Positions 27,035-36,083 of a stretch of DNA of 64,000 nucleotides are shown piece after piece; the stretch's first letter is position 1; each line of letters opens with the position of its first letter. Source of the stretch: Flavobacterium sp. SUN052. GTDB lineage: Bacteria > Bacteroidota > Bacteroidia > Flavobacteriales > Flavobacteriaceae. A program made the translations under genes and the position numbers. Below the pieces are notes generated by a model that saw only the letters and a list, made by a program, of their open reading frames with translations, was not told the origin of the DNA and did not search any database. The DNA lies in contig NZ_JAPQNS010000001.1 in the NCBI RefSeq assembly GCF_028867935.1, forward strand, positions 1,591,284 to 1,655,283, read 5' to 3'.

Positions 27035-27676
27035 CTACGGCGATACGCGCTCAATGATCCAGCTTCCTTCCACCAGCCGATAACGAATCCGATCGTGCAG
27101 ACGACTGGGACGGCCCTGCCAGAACTCAATTAAGTCGGGAATGACCCGAAACCCACCCCAATGAGGAGGACGAGGTACTGCTTTGCCATCAAATTGCGCT
27201 TCCAGTTCCTGCTGGCGATTTTCTAAAACGTCGCGGCTCGCAATAACTGAACTCTGATGCGACACCCATGCTCCTATCTGACTCCCACGCGGGCGACTAT
27301 TGAAATAGGTATCTGACTCTTCTTTACTTACTTTTTCAACAACCCCCTCAATCCGAATTTGACGCTCCAGTTCAGGGTAAAAAAACGTGAGTGCGGCAAT
27401 TGGGTTAGCGATTAAACTCTGTCCCTTCTCGCTTTCGTAGTTCGTATAAAACACAAAACCCCGCTCGTCAACATCCTTAATCAATACAATTCGACCCGAT
27501 GGACGGCCTGTTGATCCTACTGTGCTGAGGTGCATTGCATTGGGTTCGGGGATGCCCGCGTGCAGGGCTACATCGAACCATTGACGAAATTGTGCAATGG
27601 GATCAGCCATAACATCGGTGCTGTCGAGCCCGTTCAGCGTGTAGTCTTTCCGTAAATCGGCTATTTCTGTTGACAT
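27035..27676 (-). CDS. pdxH: Pyridoxamine 5'-phosphate oxidase
   Basis: A 213-residue FMN flavoprotein that oxidises pyridoxine or pyridoxamine 5'-phosphate to pyridoxal 5'-phosphate, the last step of B6 synthesis and salvage. Family blocks are [15 protein letters not shown] at the start, [51 protein letters not shown] and the C-terminal RLHDRIRY. Length is normal. It is divergent from the DUF349 gene and directly upstream of the pdxA-family gene, with which it is probably co-transcribed. Confidence 0.95.
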   Translation of the reverse strand: MSTEIADLRKDYTLNGLDSTDVMADPIAQFRQWFDVALHAGIPEPNAMHLSTVGSTGRPSGRIVLIKDVDERGFVFYTNYESEKGQSLIANPIAALTFFYPELERQIRIEGVVEKVSKEESDTYFNSRPRGSQIGAWVSHQSSVIASRDVLENRQQELEAQFDGKAVPRPPHWGGFRVIPDLIEFWQGRPSRLHDRIRYRLVEGSWIIERVSP

Positions 27677-27736
27677 AAATCGTTTAGTTTACTATTCAAG
27701 CGCAATGAAAAGCACCTTCTAATTGGCATTTCTTTG

Positions 27737-27744
27737 TACTTTTG
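27737..27744 (+). promoter_or_regulatory. -7 promoter element before the DUF349 gene
   Basis: TACTTTTG matches the Bacteroidota TAnnTTTG -7 element, 25 bp before the ATG at 27770. I do not see a TTG at the expected distance upstream, so only the -7 half is supported. Confidence 0.45.
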
Positions 27745-27769
27745 CAAAAGTAATCGGTACGTTACCAAC

Positions 27770-30343
27770 ATGGCAAACGAAGAAAAAGAAATCAAAGGAC
27801 CTGAGGATTTGACCAGTAAGCCAGCCGAAATGTTGGAACTGGATGCGACAGAGAACGCTGCTGCTGAGCCTGCTCAAGAGGATGTAACAGACGAACCTGC
27901 TGCCCAGTCAACTGAAACGGTTGAGGCAACACTGCCCGTCGAAGTACCCTCGGAAGAACAGACTACTGTAGAAGCATCTGCTGATGCACCAGTTGAGTCG
28001 GTTACGCATGAAGAAATACCTACTGCACCCGCAGTAGAAGCTGCTTCGGAAACGAAGGCAGAAACTCAAACAGAAGTTGGCGACATTGCCGAAGCAGAAG
28101 CTGTAGCCACGAACGAAGTGACTATGGAGTCAGAAGCCGCCCCATCGGAAAGCGAGCTTCCGGCGGATGCTGAAGTGCCTTCGATTGTGTCGGAAGCAGA
28201 AACAGTTGCGGAGGCTGAACCTGCAGCTGCGGCTGAACTAACTGATGTGCCCGAGCCAGTTGCAGAAGAGGCTATCGCTGAATCGGTTAGCGAAGTTTCA
28301 TCTGTAGAAACTCCTCCCACTGCTGAGGCTGCTCCTGTTGCTGAAACAGAAGAAGCCCCAACACTGGATGCCATCGAGCCATCTGTAGCTGAGGAGATTT
28401 CAGCACAATATGCTGACGCCGAGGCAACAGAAGAGGAAGAAGCCTCTACCCAGCCAGCCGTTGATTACAGCCAGTTCAGCAAAGCTGATTTTGTAGCCCT
28501 GCTGCAAAGCCAGTTAAACGCAATCAGCGAGGAAAACGTAAATCCGGGTAACTTTAAGCGGGCTGATGCCACGTTGAAAGAGGTTAAGCCGCTGTTTGAT
28601 CAACTGAAATCGAGCGATCGCCAGACCGCACTCGCTAGGTACGTTGAAGAAAATGGTTCGGAAGAAGGTTTCGAATTTAAGAATGACGACGATGTTCAGC
28701 AGTTCGACGCGCTTTATAAGCAGATTAAGAGCCAGAAGAACACGTATTTTCAGAACTTAGATAAGGCCAAAGACTCCAATTTTGCTACCAAAACGGATTT
28801 GCTTCGTCGTCTGCGCGAATTAGTAGAAGGCGAAGAAAGCAATGCGGCCGATCCTAAAGCAAGCTGGAACGAGTTTAAGCAGGTACAGGACGAATGGAAG
28901 GCAGCTGGTAACATCAACTCGCCCCATAATGCCACGCTTTGGGCTACCTATCACGCTTTAGTTGACCGGTATTACAGCAATCGGAATATCTACTTTGAAT
29001 TGAAAGAACTCGACCGTAAGCGAAATGCGACGCTTAAAGCCGAGGTTATTCAGAAAGTAGAGGCTATGGCTCAGGACCTGGCCGATAAGCCGGTTTCGCG
29101 CCAGACGATTGATGATGCCAACGCTCTTTTCGAAGAATATAAGCACATTGGCCCAGCGCCAAAAGCGGATCAGGAAGTGTTGTGGGGTCGGATGAAAGTA
29201 GCTTTGGATGCGCTTTACGAGCGTCGCCGGGGTCAAACTGAAGAGCAACGCAAAGAATCTGCACAGCTCTACGAAGAGAAGTCAAAAATCTACGAAGAAC
29301 TGATTCCGTTTACAACCTTCTCCTCGTCGAGCATCAATGACTGGAACGACAAGACCAAGGAGGTAATGGCTATCCAGGATCGCTGGAATGCCGTTAAGGG
29401 GTCGATGCCACGCGAAGAAGGCAAAGAGTTAAGCAAGAAGTTTTGGGCAACGCTCAAAACATTCTTCCACAATAAAGGTGAATTCTTCAAGGAGCTGGAA
29501 AGCAAGCGCGATCAGAACCTGAAAGCTAAAATCGAACTTTGCGAGCAGGTAGAAACGATCCTGAACTCAAACGAAGACACCCCTGAACTGACACAGCGAG
29601 TAATCGAATTACAGCGTCAGTGGAAAAATATTGGCCAGGTACCCGAAAAGCAGAAAAACTCGATTTTCGACCGCTTCAAAAATGCCTGCGATGCCTTCTT
29701 TAATCGGAAACGGAACAAGAATCAGGAAACGGAGCGCGAGTTTGAAGATAATCTTGCCAAGAAAAACGACCTGATTGCCCGTATCGAAGCCTCTGCTGCA
29801 GCCGGTGCCGACCTCTCGCAAATGAACGAGTACAAACGCGAGTGGAGCAGTATCGGATTTGTGCCCAAGAAAGACATGCAAACGACTCAGAAACGCTATA
29901 TCAATGCAATCAACGCATTGGTAGGTGCTATGGGTAAAATGTCCCAAAAGGAGAAAGATCGTGTTATTCAGGAAAACGAAGCCGAAGTTACACAAAGCCG
30001 CCGGGGTGGTGGCGGAGGTAATTACAACGAGCGCGGTGGCCGTGACCGGGGTGGTGATCGAGACCGGGGAGATCGGGACTCGAATCGTCGGGGTGGCGGT
30101 AATAGCTACCAAAACGATGGTGGATACAGTGGCGGTGGCCATACCGATTCACGTGGTGGCGATATCCGTCGTCGGATGACGACTCTCGAAAACGACATTG
30201 CAACGTATCGCAATAACATCGAGTTTTTCGCCCGCTCGAAAAACGCGGATATGCTCCGTGCTGAAATTGACAAGAAAATTGCCGATGCACAGAAGCAGTT
30301 AGATGATCTAAAAAATCAGTTGAAAGCAGCTCAATCAGCTTAG
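27770..30343 (+). CDS. Large DUF349 repeat protein with acidic N-terminus and RG-rich segment
   Basis: An 857-residue protein, started at 27770 (MANEEKEIKGPEDL). The first 240 residues are a low-complexity region rich in Glu, Ala, Val, Pro and Thr. About five helical DUF349 repeats follow, each with a pattern like W-x3-G-x-(V/I)P-K as in QRQWKNIGQVPEKQKNSIFD. Near residue 740 there is an Arg/Gly-rich stretch (RRGGGGGNYNERGG and similar), then a C-terminal coiled coil. DUF349 proteins are widespread in Bacteroidota but lack a settled role. The RG-rich part could bind RNA. A strong terminator follows. Confidence 0.9.
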   Translation: MANEEKEIKGPEDLTSKPAEMLELDATENAAAEPAQEDVTDEPAAQSTETVEATLPVEVPSEEQTTVEASADAPVESVTHEEIPTAPAVEAASETKAETQTEVGDIAEAEAVATNEVTMESEAAPSESELPADAEVPSIVSEAETVAEAEPAAAAELTDVPEPVAEEAIAESVSEVSSVETPPTAEAAPVAETEEAPTLDAIEPSVAEEISAQYADAEATEEEEASTQPAVDYSQFSKADFVALLQSQLNAISEENVNPGNFKRADATLKEVKPLFDQLKSSDRQTALARYVEENGSEEGFEFKNDDDVQQFDALYKQIKSQKNTYFQNLDKAKDSNFATKTDLLRRLRELVEGEESNAADPKASWNEFKQVQDEWKAAGNINSPHNATLWATYHALVDRYYSNRNIYFELKELDRKRNATLKAEVIQKVEAMAQDLADKPVSRQTIDDANALFEEYKHIGPAPKADQEVLWGRMKVALDALYERRRGQTEEQRKESAQLYEEKSKIYEELIPFTTFSSSSINDWNDKTKEVMAIQDRWNAVKGSMPREEGKELSKKFWATLKTFFHNKGEFFKELESKRDQNLKAKIELCEQVETILNSNEDTPELTQRVIELQRQWKNIGQVPEKQKNSIFDRFKNACDAFFNRKRNKNQETEREFEDNLAKKNDLIARIEASAAAGADLSQMNEYKREWSSIGFVPKKDMQTTQKRYINAINALVGAMGKMSQKEKDRVIQENEAEVTQSRRGGGGGNYNERGGRDRGGDRDRGDRDSNRRGGGNSYQNDGGYSGGGHTDSRGGDIRRRMTTLENDIATYRNNIEFFARSKNADMLRAEIDKKIADAQKQLDDLKNQLKAAQSA

Positions 30344-30368
30344 TGACTGTTTTTCAGTGAGATACTCA

Positions 30369-30406
30369 GAACGCCACTTTCTTGAACGATTGTGGCGTTC
30401 TTTTTT
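30369..30406 (+). terminator. Rho-independent terminator after the DUF349 gene
   Basis: GAACGCCAC (30369-30377) and GTGGCGTTC (30392-30400) form a 9-bp stem, directly followed by six T. It separates the DUF349 transcript from the tRNA gene. Confidence 0.9.
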
Positions 30407-30428
30407 GCAATTTTTTTTGAGTAAAAAC

Positions 30429-30459
30429 TTGCGTCGAATGGCTCGATAGCCTACTTTTG
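30429..30459 (+). promoter_or_regulatory. Promoter of the tRNA-Thr gene
   Basis: TTG at 30429-30431, a 20-nt spacer and TACTTTTG at 30452-30459 match the Bacteroidota consensus, with the tRNA starting about 30 nt after the expected transcription start. Confidence 0.7.
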
Positions 30460-30497
30460 CACCACGATATCACGAAAACGGGGCATCAAAAGTAAAA

Positions 30498-30571
<74 letters not shown>

Positions 30572-30605
30572 AAAAGTAAAAAGCTGACAAACAGCAAGTT
30601 ACACT

Positions 30606-30638
30606 AAAAAAACCGCCTACTGATTAGGCGGTTTTTTT
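30606..30638 (+). terminator. Terminator after tRNA-Thr
   Basis: AAAAAAACCGCCTA (30606-30619) pairs with TAGGCGGTTTTTTT (30625-30638), ending in a T-run. A very similar stem (AACCGCTCA/TGAGCGGTT) follows the right attachment site, so the element brought or copied a terminator for the reconstituted tRNA. Confidence 0.85.
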
Positions 30639-30643
30639 GTTGC

Positions 30644-30665
30644 TTGCAATACAACTTGCAATACA
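30644..30665 (+). repeat. Left arm-type integrase site (direct repeat)
   Basis: A 22-bp sequence made of two TTGCAATACA units spaced by two bases (AC) at 30644-30665. It recurs exactly, in the same orientation, at 51101-51122 beside the integrase. Its place just inside each attachment site is that of arm-type binding sites. Confidence 0.7.
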
Positions 30666-30721
30666 TATTCTTGGGTTACTTGAAAGCACTGACAATAATA
30701 CCTTGAACTATTGACAAAGGT

Positions 30722-30753
30722 TTGTTGTGTTAATTGGCTTTTTCATATATTTA
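30722..30753 (+). promoter_or_regulatory. Possible promoter of the DUF262 gene
   Basis: TTG at 30722-30724, a 21-nt spacer and TATATTTA at 30746-30753 approximate the Bacteroidota promoter, 34 bp before the ATG at 30788. The DNA is AT-rich, so support is modest. Confidence 0.35.
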
Positions 30754-30787
30754 GCTATTAATCGCTCGTATAATATACTACCATAAT

Positions 30788-32629
30788 ATGGCTGATCCCA
30801 TAAAAACCAGCAGTGAAGTTAGACAAGATGTATCTATAAGGGGGGATAATGTTCAGAGGATATATTCTTTCTTCAGAAATGGTATTTTTATCGTCAATAG
30901 AAGGTATCAAAGAAAATTAGTGTGGAACGTAGAAGAGAAACAGAAGTTCATTGATTCGATTTCAAAGACCTATCCAGTTCCATTGTTTCTGTTAGCGACA
31001 ACGCAACACCATGGAACGGAGAGATTCGAGATAATTGATGGAATGCAGCGATTAAATGCAATATGTTCTTTCATAGAGCAAGAATTCGGTATTGTATCAG
31101 AAGAAGATAATGTTGAGAAATATTTTGATTTAGATACAATGGCTGAGACAAAATATCTACATGACAAAGGTATTTTAATTCAGAAAGAGCCTAAGCTTGA
31201 CCGTGTAACTTGTCTTAGAATAGCTAATTACCCGTTACCCCTTTCCATATATACTATTGATTCGGGTAATCAGATTGACGAAATATTTAGAAGAATTAAT
31301 TCCGGTGGGCGCCAGCTTTCACATCAAGAAGTTCGACAATCAAGTTCCTTAGGTCATTTTGCGGACGCAGTTAGAAAAATTGCATCGAAAATCCGTGGCG
31401 ATGATTCGCAATTTGATATTTTGACACTAGGAGATATGAGTAAAATAAGTGTTTCTAATAAACAGCTTGGATATGGTATTAAGGTAGAGGATATTTTCTG
31501 GGTAAAGCAGTCTGTTTTATCAAGAGAAAAACTAAGACAGTCTTCTGATGAAGAAATTGTTGCTGACGCTTTAGGAAGTATGCTTTTACCGGATCACTTT
31601 ACATCTAACAAAGACCTACTAGATAACCTTTATGGTATTTATTCCCTTGATAGCCCGACTAAAGATGATAGACATAAAATGTTGGAAAATAATTTAAGTA
31701 AAGATCAAGAGTACTGGATAAATGTTTTCATCAGAATTTACGATGAAATAAAACAGATAGTTCAGTACTCAGATACGAACCTAAATAATTTGATAAACGT
31801 CAATTCAAGTACAAGCCGTTACTCACCAAAACAATTTTTGACTTTATTTTGGGCCTTATATGAATTAATTTTTAAGGATAATAAAGTTATATCGGACTAT
31901 GTTCTTTTAGGTAAAAAGCTAGAAGCCGCAAAGAGGATTTCAAAAGTGACCTCAGGTTACTATAGTGGCAAGAACAAAAGGATCAATGTTGATGCTCTAA
32001 AAGGCGTTATTTCTTCTGCTTTTAGAGAAAAAGCATCTGAAGATGACGATCCAGCTACTACAACAGGATTTACTAAAATTGAGAATCTATTAGTTTACAA
32101 CTATACAGAACAGGCCTTATGTGAGTTTAAACAAGGCTTTCATCAGCTTAATAGTGGAGGTTCATTTGACAATAATTTAGTGCTGAAGATTGTAAAAACT
32201 CTTACCGCAATGGCAAATTATGGAAAAAATGCTAAAGGTTACTTGATAGTAGGCATTGCTGATGACGAAACTGCATCAGAGCGTATTTGTGCATATTATA
32301 ATAAGATCAATTATCAGCCTGTTAAATTTAATAACTTCTTTATAAGTGGTATAAATGCAGAAGTAGAAACCTATTATGATGGAAGCTTTGAGAAATATCT
32401 TTTAAAGATTAATAATCAGATAAAGACTCAGCCAATTGATAAAGGATTTTTGGCTAATAATATTTCTAGTAAATTGGTGAATTATTACAATAAATCACTA
32501 GTGCTATTTGAAGTTAAGGCAGCAGACAAGCCAGTATACTTTGGGGATCAGTATTTTGTTAGGAATACCAATGAAAACATTGAAGTAAAACCCCAGCATT
32601 TTGGAGACTTATATATGAAATTTAGTTAA
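30788..32629 (+). CDS. DUF262 domain fused to an AlbA_2 (Schlafen-type) domain
   Basis: A 613-residue protein. The N-terminal DUF262 domain (about 15-300) has VNRRYQRKLVWNVEEKQKFI and the hallmark DGMQR at residues 84-88, the ParB-like nuclease/NTPase signature also found in GmrS of the type IV restriction enzyme GmrSD. The C-terminal part (about 440-560) looks like an AlbA_2 domain: a CEFKQG strand, then KTLTAMANYGKNAKGYLIVGIADDE. The GmrD HNH nuclease domain is not seen. DUF262 and AlbA_2 proteins are frequent in defence islands, so an antiphage role for this first cargo gene is reasonable but untested. Confidence 0.83.
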   Translation: MADPIKTSSEVRQDVSIRGDNVQRIYSFFRNGIFIVNRRYQRKLVWNVEEKQKFIDSISKTYPVPLFLLATTQHHGTERFEIIDGMQRLNAICSFIEQEFGIVSEEDNVEKYFDLDTMAETKYLHDKGILIQKEPKLDRVTCLRIANYPLPLSIYTIDSGNQIDEIFRRINSGGRQLSHQEVRQSSSLGHFADAVRKIASKIRGDDSQFDILTLGDMSKISVSNKQLGYGIKVEDIFWVKQSVLSREKLRQSSDEEIVADALGSMLLPDHFTSNKDLLDNLYGIYSLDSPTKDDRHKMLENNLSKDQEYWINVFIRIYDEIKQIVQYSDTNLNNLINVNSSTSRYSPKQFLTLFWALYELIFKDNKVISDYVLLGKKLEAAKRISKVTSGYYSGKNKRINVDALKGVISSAFREKASEDDDPATTTGFTKIENLLVYNYTEQALCEFKQGFHQLNSGGSFDNNLVLKIVKTLTAMANYGKNAKGYLIVGIADDETASERICAYYNKINYQPVKFNNFFISGINAEVETYYDGSFEKYLLKINNQIKTQPIDKGFLANNISSKLVNYYNKSLVLFEVKAADKPVYFGDQYFVRNTNENIEVKPQHFGDLYMKFS

Positions 32630-33214
32630 TGATTTATTTTAATCACATAATGATTTAGTATGCGTGCTTAACTAGACTAGACTAACTTAGACAGTGATTC
32701 TTATTGCCTCAATTCCTTACAACAGTACAAACAATTGTTTTTACTCTGACATGAAGTGAGATAAAGTTTATAGTGAGAAAAACGAAGTAAAAGTTTAGCA
32801 ATATATGAGCTAAGACAAAAAAGATCATACATCGTTCAAGACTTCGTTTTTGTTGAAGCTTGTAAGCGTATCTGAATTTGCCGGTAAAGCTCAACCAGTC
32901 GTAAACGATGTACCATCTTATCAGTAAGGGCCTAGTCTTTGACAAACGTCATGGTTCCGGTATTGTCAAACAGGCAGTACCAGCCGGGTAAAGCTTCTTT
33001 GCCAACCTCTAAGGTCAATACTTCCGACTGTCCTCTTGACACTAGAAAAAAATAAAAGATGTTTTCTGGCCTACATATCCTACACAACCTACACGAGTTG
33101 CGGTTATAGCATTGCAGTGAAGAGGTCTGTATGAAGTGTCCCACTCGCAAAGCGAGACTTTGGCAGGATAAAGGGAGAGTTACTTAAAGAGTTACAACTC
33201 AAATTTAATATACA
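32630..33214. other. Gap with decayed gene fragments
   Basis: No intact gene is supported in these 585 bp. On the minus strand, about 32940-33045 reads as a plausible protein C-terminus (EVGKEALPGWYCLFDNTGTM, then TFVKD and a stop) without a start. At 33047-33100 there is an imperfect inverted copy of the sequence between the helicase and primase genes of the same element. The rest is AT-rich with nothing recognisable. I read it as wreckage of earlier element genes. Confidence 0.55.
33047..33100 (+). repeat. Stray copy of the helicase-primase intergenic repeat
   Basis: About 54 bp match the reverse complement of about 46389-46443 with only three differences, including AAAATAAAAGATGTTTTC and CCTACATATCCTACA (33070-33084). 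It suggests duplication of part of the replication module, or a second binding site for the same protein. Confidence 0.75.
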
Positions 33215-33568
33215 ATGAAAAAAGGAGGATTGATTGCAATGCTGATTTTTTGGGCAGGCTTTACAATGGCACAAACGGTCAATAACGTGCCATTGAAAGA
33301 TATTACTACTGAGTATATACAAATTGTTGGCACTTCAAAACTGCTCAGTACTAAGCTGACAATAGAAATAGATTTCGGGCAAGCTAACTCATATTGGACG
33401 AATAAGGACACTCAAATTTTGGACGTTAACGGCAAGAAAGTAGAGTTCAATTCTATGATTGATGCACTCAATTTTATGTCGGCAAATGGCTATGAATTTG
33501 TAACTGCATATGCTATTACTATTCAAAGCCAGAATGTTTACCACTATTTGTTGAGACGAAAAAGGTAG
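33215..33568 (+). CDS. Small secreted protein of unknown function
   Basis: A 117-residue product with a clear signal peptide (MKKGGLIAMLIFWAGFTMAQ, cleavage after MA-Q). The mature part of about 98 residues looks like an alpha/beta fold: a strand pair around YIQIVGTSKLLSTKLTIEIDFG, then NGKKVEFNSMIDALNFMSANG, and the ending YHYLLRRKR. I do not recognise a family. It is an independent gene in the AT-rich cargo half of the element, on the same strand as its neighbours. Confidence 0.7.
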   Translation: MKKGGLIAMLIFWAGFTMAQTVNNVPLKDITTEYIQIVGTSKLLSTKLTIEIDFGQANSYWTNKDTQILDVNGKKVEFNSMIDALNFMSANGYEFVTAYAITIQSQNVYHYLLRRKR

Positions 33569-33679
33569 ATTGATCACTTTGGGTCCAAAGTACCTTAACA
33601 GAAAAATTAAGTTGAGAAATGAAATATATTAGCGATTTAATAACCTCTGAATCGCTTAACTAAAACAGATTTGAACGCT

Positions 33680-34222
33680 ATGGACGCTAAGGAAGAGCAA
33701 GAGTATGAAAACTTTAGGATGTATCATACTTTACAATATGACAGAATTGACAAGTTAGAAAGTAGAAGAGAAATATTTAACAGTATTGTTCTGACGGCGA
33801 GTTTAGGTGTACTAACGTTCGCCTTTCCTAAAGAAAATCAAATCAATGTATTTGCAGGAACCGGCTTGACTTTAATTGTAATTTTTGCCAATATAATAGC
33901 AGTTGTATTCTCATATAAAACACACGATCTTATAAAAATGCATCAAGAAAGAGCAAAGAAAGCTCGTGAAAAGTATGCATATCAACTTAATGAAATAAAT
34001 AATGTTGTTCATAAACCTGATTCGAGTAAGGACTTGGGAAGCCGAAAAAATTTATATGAATATCTTCATGTGTTCACAATCTTCGTAATAGTTATTGTGT
34101 GGTTCTCAGCATATTGCTCAATTGATATACCGGTTAATCAAGAAGTAAAAAAGACTATTAGTAAAACTATGTTAACTAATCCATCTAGCACAACTGTAAT
34201 TTCTCAGACTATAACTCAATAA
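33680..34222 (+). CDS. Three-helix membrane protein with coiled coil
   Basis: A 180-residue membrane protein. The ATG at 33680 is preferred over an in-frame TTG at 33671. It begins with an acidic helical segment (EQEYENFRMYHTLQYDRIDK), followed by two transmembrane helices (about 34-77), a charged coiled-coil stretch, and a third helix near residues 130-152. This layout resembles the small membrane effectors found with bacterial nucleotide-signalling defence (SLATT-like) or RipA-type octameric proteins, but no specific motif proves that. No partner nucleotidyltransferase gene is next to it. Confidence 0.72.
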   Translation: MDAKEEQEYENFRMYHTLQYDRIDKLESRREIFNSIVLTASLGVLTFAFPKENQINVFAGTGLTLIVIFANIIAVVFSYKTHDLIKMHQERAKKAREKYAYQLNEINNVVHKPDSSKDLGSRKNLYEYLHVFTIFVIVIVWFSAYCSIDIPVNQEVKKTISKTMLTNPSSTTVISQTITQ

Positions 34223-34377
34223 ACGCCGGATGAGATTGAGTACTTTAGCACTATGCCAACTGGCACAAAAGTGAAACCAATCGTAAACGGTGCGCTAGCT
34301 TGCTAGCATCTGTTGAGTCTTTGGCAAAGGTTATTTTCATATATTATTAACCTCTGCAATTAGATAGGTTCTTAATA

Positions 34378-35259
34378 TCATAAACTCATTTTTAGCCACT
34401 CACTTTGAACAGTGACTTTATCAGCACTCTTCTCAATCGCGGCTTGTATCCCAACTGGTACGTTTGAAAGCAAATCATATCCTGTTCGCTGTTCAACCTC
34501 ATCTATGCTTGTCCTGTAGTCTGACCATTTACCTTCACCAACAACGTTTGTATTTGGCATCCAAACTCCAATAACGCGGGTTTGTGCATTTATACGCTGT
34601 ACATCATTACTTCCAACAGGAAGCACTACAATCACTTTCCAGAGTGCGGAGGGAACTGTTACCTTGCCACTTGCCAACGTTTGCAAAGTACCGTTGTCCC
34701 CTGTTCCACCACTCCCAAAGGTTCCGGCTATTACATAACACTCATTCCCACTTGCCAGTAATGAACGGGTGTATTCCTCTAATAGCCGCCAACTTTGCCT
34801 GTTATACGTTGGGGCTTGAGGGATAATATTTGACATTAAGAAAGTAGTGCGATTTTCCTCCGCCGTAGAATCACGATCATCTGAAGGGCAGAGGTGGCCC
34901 CTATCGAAGCCGCTATTTGTATAGTCTCCATGTTTTGCCAGATAAACGCCGGTTGGTAGGGATGTATCGGTAATGAAATTACCACTATACCGGCTCGCGC
35001 TTCCTTTCCAGGCTGTAGAAAGATGCCAACTTACCCAACGCGCTGTTCCTAGTTGGGCGTTGTACCCTATACAATACGTCCCTTTATCAATCAGATAATT
35101 GTTAACGTCTGATGTATTAGCGTTTGAGGGATTGCCCATTGCTAGATTGAAGTCCCGCGTTGGTAATGTTGAATCAGGGACTACCTCTGTCTGTTTACAG
35201 CCTGTAAACAAGACAGAGAGCAATAGGGCATTGAATATAAATAGGCGAAGGATATGCAT
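34378..35259 (-). CDS. Lipoprotein DNA/RNA non-specific endonuclease (NUC1 family)
   Basis: A 293-residue nuclease. I chose the ATG at 35259, which gives a lipoprotein signal ending in the lipobox LFTG-C (Cys21). The 14 extra residues of the longer frame would precede it. The beta-beta-alpha-metal active site shows as DRGH (D119-H122) and the downstream metal-binding Asn in [16 protein letters not shown]. Such enzymes cut single- and double-stranded nucleic acids outside the cytoplasm; this one is probably anchored in the outer membrane. It is on the opposite strand to the rest of the cargo. Confidence 0.88.
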   Translation of the reverse strand: MHILRLFIFNALLLSVLFTGCKQTEVVPDSTLPTRDFNLAMGNPSNANTSDVNNYLIDKGTYCIGYNAQLGTARWVSWHLSTAWKGSASRYSGNFITDTSLPTGVYLAKHGDYTNSGFDRGHLCPSDDRDSTAEENRTTFLMSNIIPQAPTYNRQSWRLLEEYTRSLLASGNECYVIAGTFGSGGTGDNGTLQTLASGKVTVPSALWKVIVVLPVGSNDVQRINAQTRVIGVWMPNTNVVGEGKWSDYRTSIDEVEQRTGYDLLSNVPVGIQAAIEKSADKVTVQSEWLKMSL

Positions 35260-35306
35260 GATAGAATGCTTGTCATTGACGAAATAGACAACTATGTCCA
35301 CAAAGA

Positions 35307-35666
35307 CTATGGCTTTTGTACTTTCATAGCCTCATCAATCTTTGATGTAAGAAAGACATTGCCCAAAATTCCCACACCAATCACTCGGCGCTTGCCTTCA
35401 TTATTAAAGATTGTTGTTGAGAATAGGAGGTAACTGTTACGAGTAACGCTTGCGTTTATAATTCTGTCAACAACAAAACCACCGAAGAGCGATCCCAAGC
35501 CCTGCCCTAAAGGCTCCTCTTTGCTGACTTCGCTGATCTTCGTTTGCATAAACGCGTTTAGCTTCACTCGAACGGCCGACTTGTGTTCCTCTTCACCTGG
35601 GTTTGTAAAGGTGAGCAGGAGTACGGCAAATAGTGACACTACCAACCAGAGTAAACGCTTGTTCAT
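35307..35666 (-). CDS. DUF4359-like membrane-anchored protein
   Basis: A 119-residue protein started at 35666 ([20 protein letters not shown]), where a single N-terminal helix or uncleaved signal is followed by [20 protein letters not shown]. The later [15 protein letters not shown] and [11 protein letters not shown] are the strand and glycine pattern I associate with DUF4359 proteins. No function is known for them. It precedes the nuclease gene by about 50 bp on the same strand, so the two may be one transcript. The longer open frame to 35759 is not needed. Confidence 0.7.
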   Translation of the reverse strand: MNKRLLWLVVSLFAVLLLTFTNPGEEEHKSAVRVKLNAFMQTKISEVSKEEPLGQGLGSLFGGFVVDRIINASVTRNSYLLFSTTIFNNEGKRRVIGVGILGNVFLTSKIDEAMKVQKP

Positions 35667-35840
35667 GAGTGAATATAGTTTATGTGACAAGCTGTAAAGA
35701 AACGAATATTTACACAGTCCCACAAAATGAACACAATCCAAAACGCGGGATGTAGACAAATGAGACAGCTAATTCAGTGACGTCGTTAAGATAAACTATC
35801 GACCGCATAGTAAAAGGGGGCCTTTCAACTTAAACTTAAC

Positions 35841-36083
35841 ATGAAGCATACGCCTGAATACCGTCGTAATCCGCAAATAGTGTACCTATCCACCTTAGAG
35901 AAAGGGGACTTCTTTTGCTTCTTAGGAAAAGATGTTATTTATAAGGCGACAAAGGAGAATGAAGTTGTTTTTGGTATCCTTCCGACGGGAGTAGGTGTAC
36001 CGAATGAACGGCTGTTCTTTCCTCGTCCCAAAGAAGTGCAAGCAAACAAGGTTCAGAAAATCAGGCTAGTCAAGGCAAAGTGA
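35841..36083 (+). CDS. Small hypothetical protein
   Basis: An 80-residue basic, soluble protein. It starts MKHTPEYRRNPQIVYLSTLE and has a beta-rich middle (KGDFFCFLGKDVIYKA, then VVFGILPTGVGVPNERLFF). The pattern of a short barrel-like fold with a Lys-rich tail could fit a small nucleic-acid or ligand-binding protein, but no family is recognised. It stands alone between divergent cargo genes. A normal ATG and codon use support it as real. Confidence 0.6.
   Translation: MKHTPEYRRNPQIVYLSTLEKGDFFCFLGKDVIYKATKENEVVFGILPTGVGVPNERLFFPRPKEVQANKVQKIRLVKAK

Noticed and set aside
28066..28374. A Ser/Ala-rich minus-strand protein
   Set aside because: It is the antisense reading of the repetitive acidic tail of the DUF349 protein.
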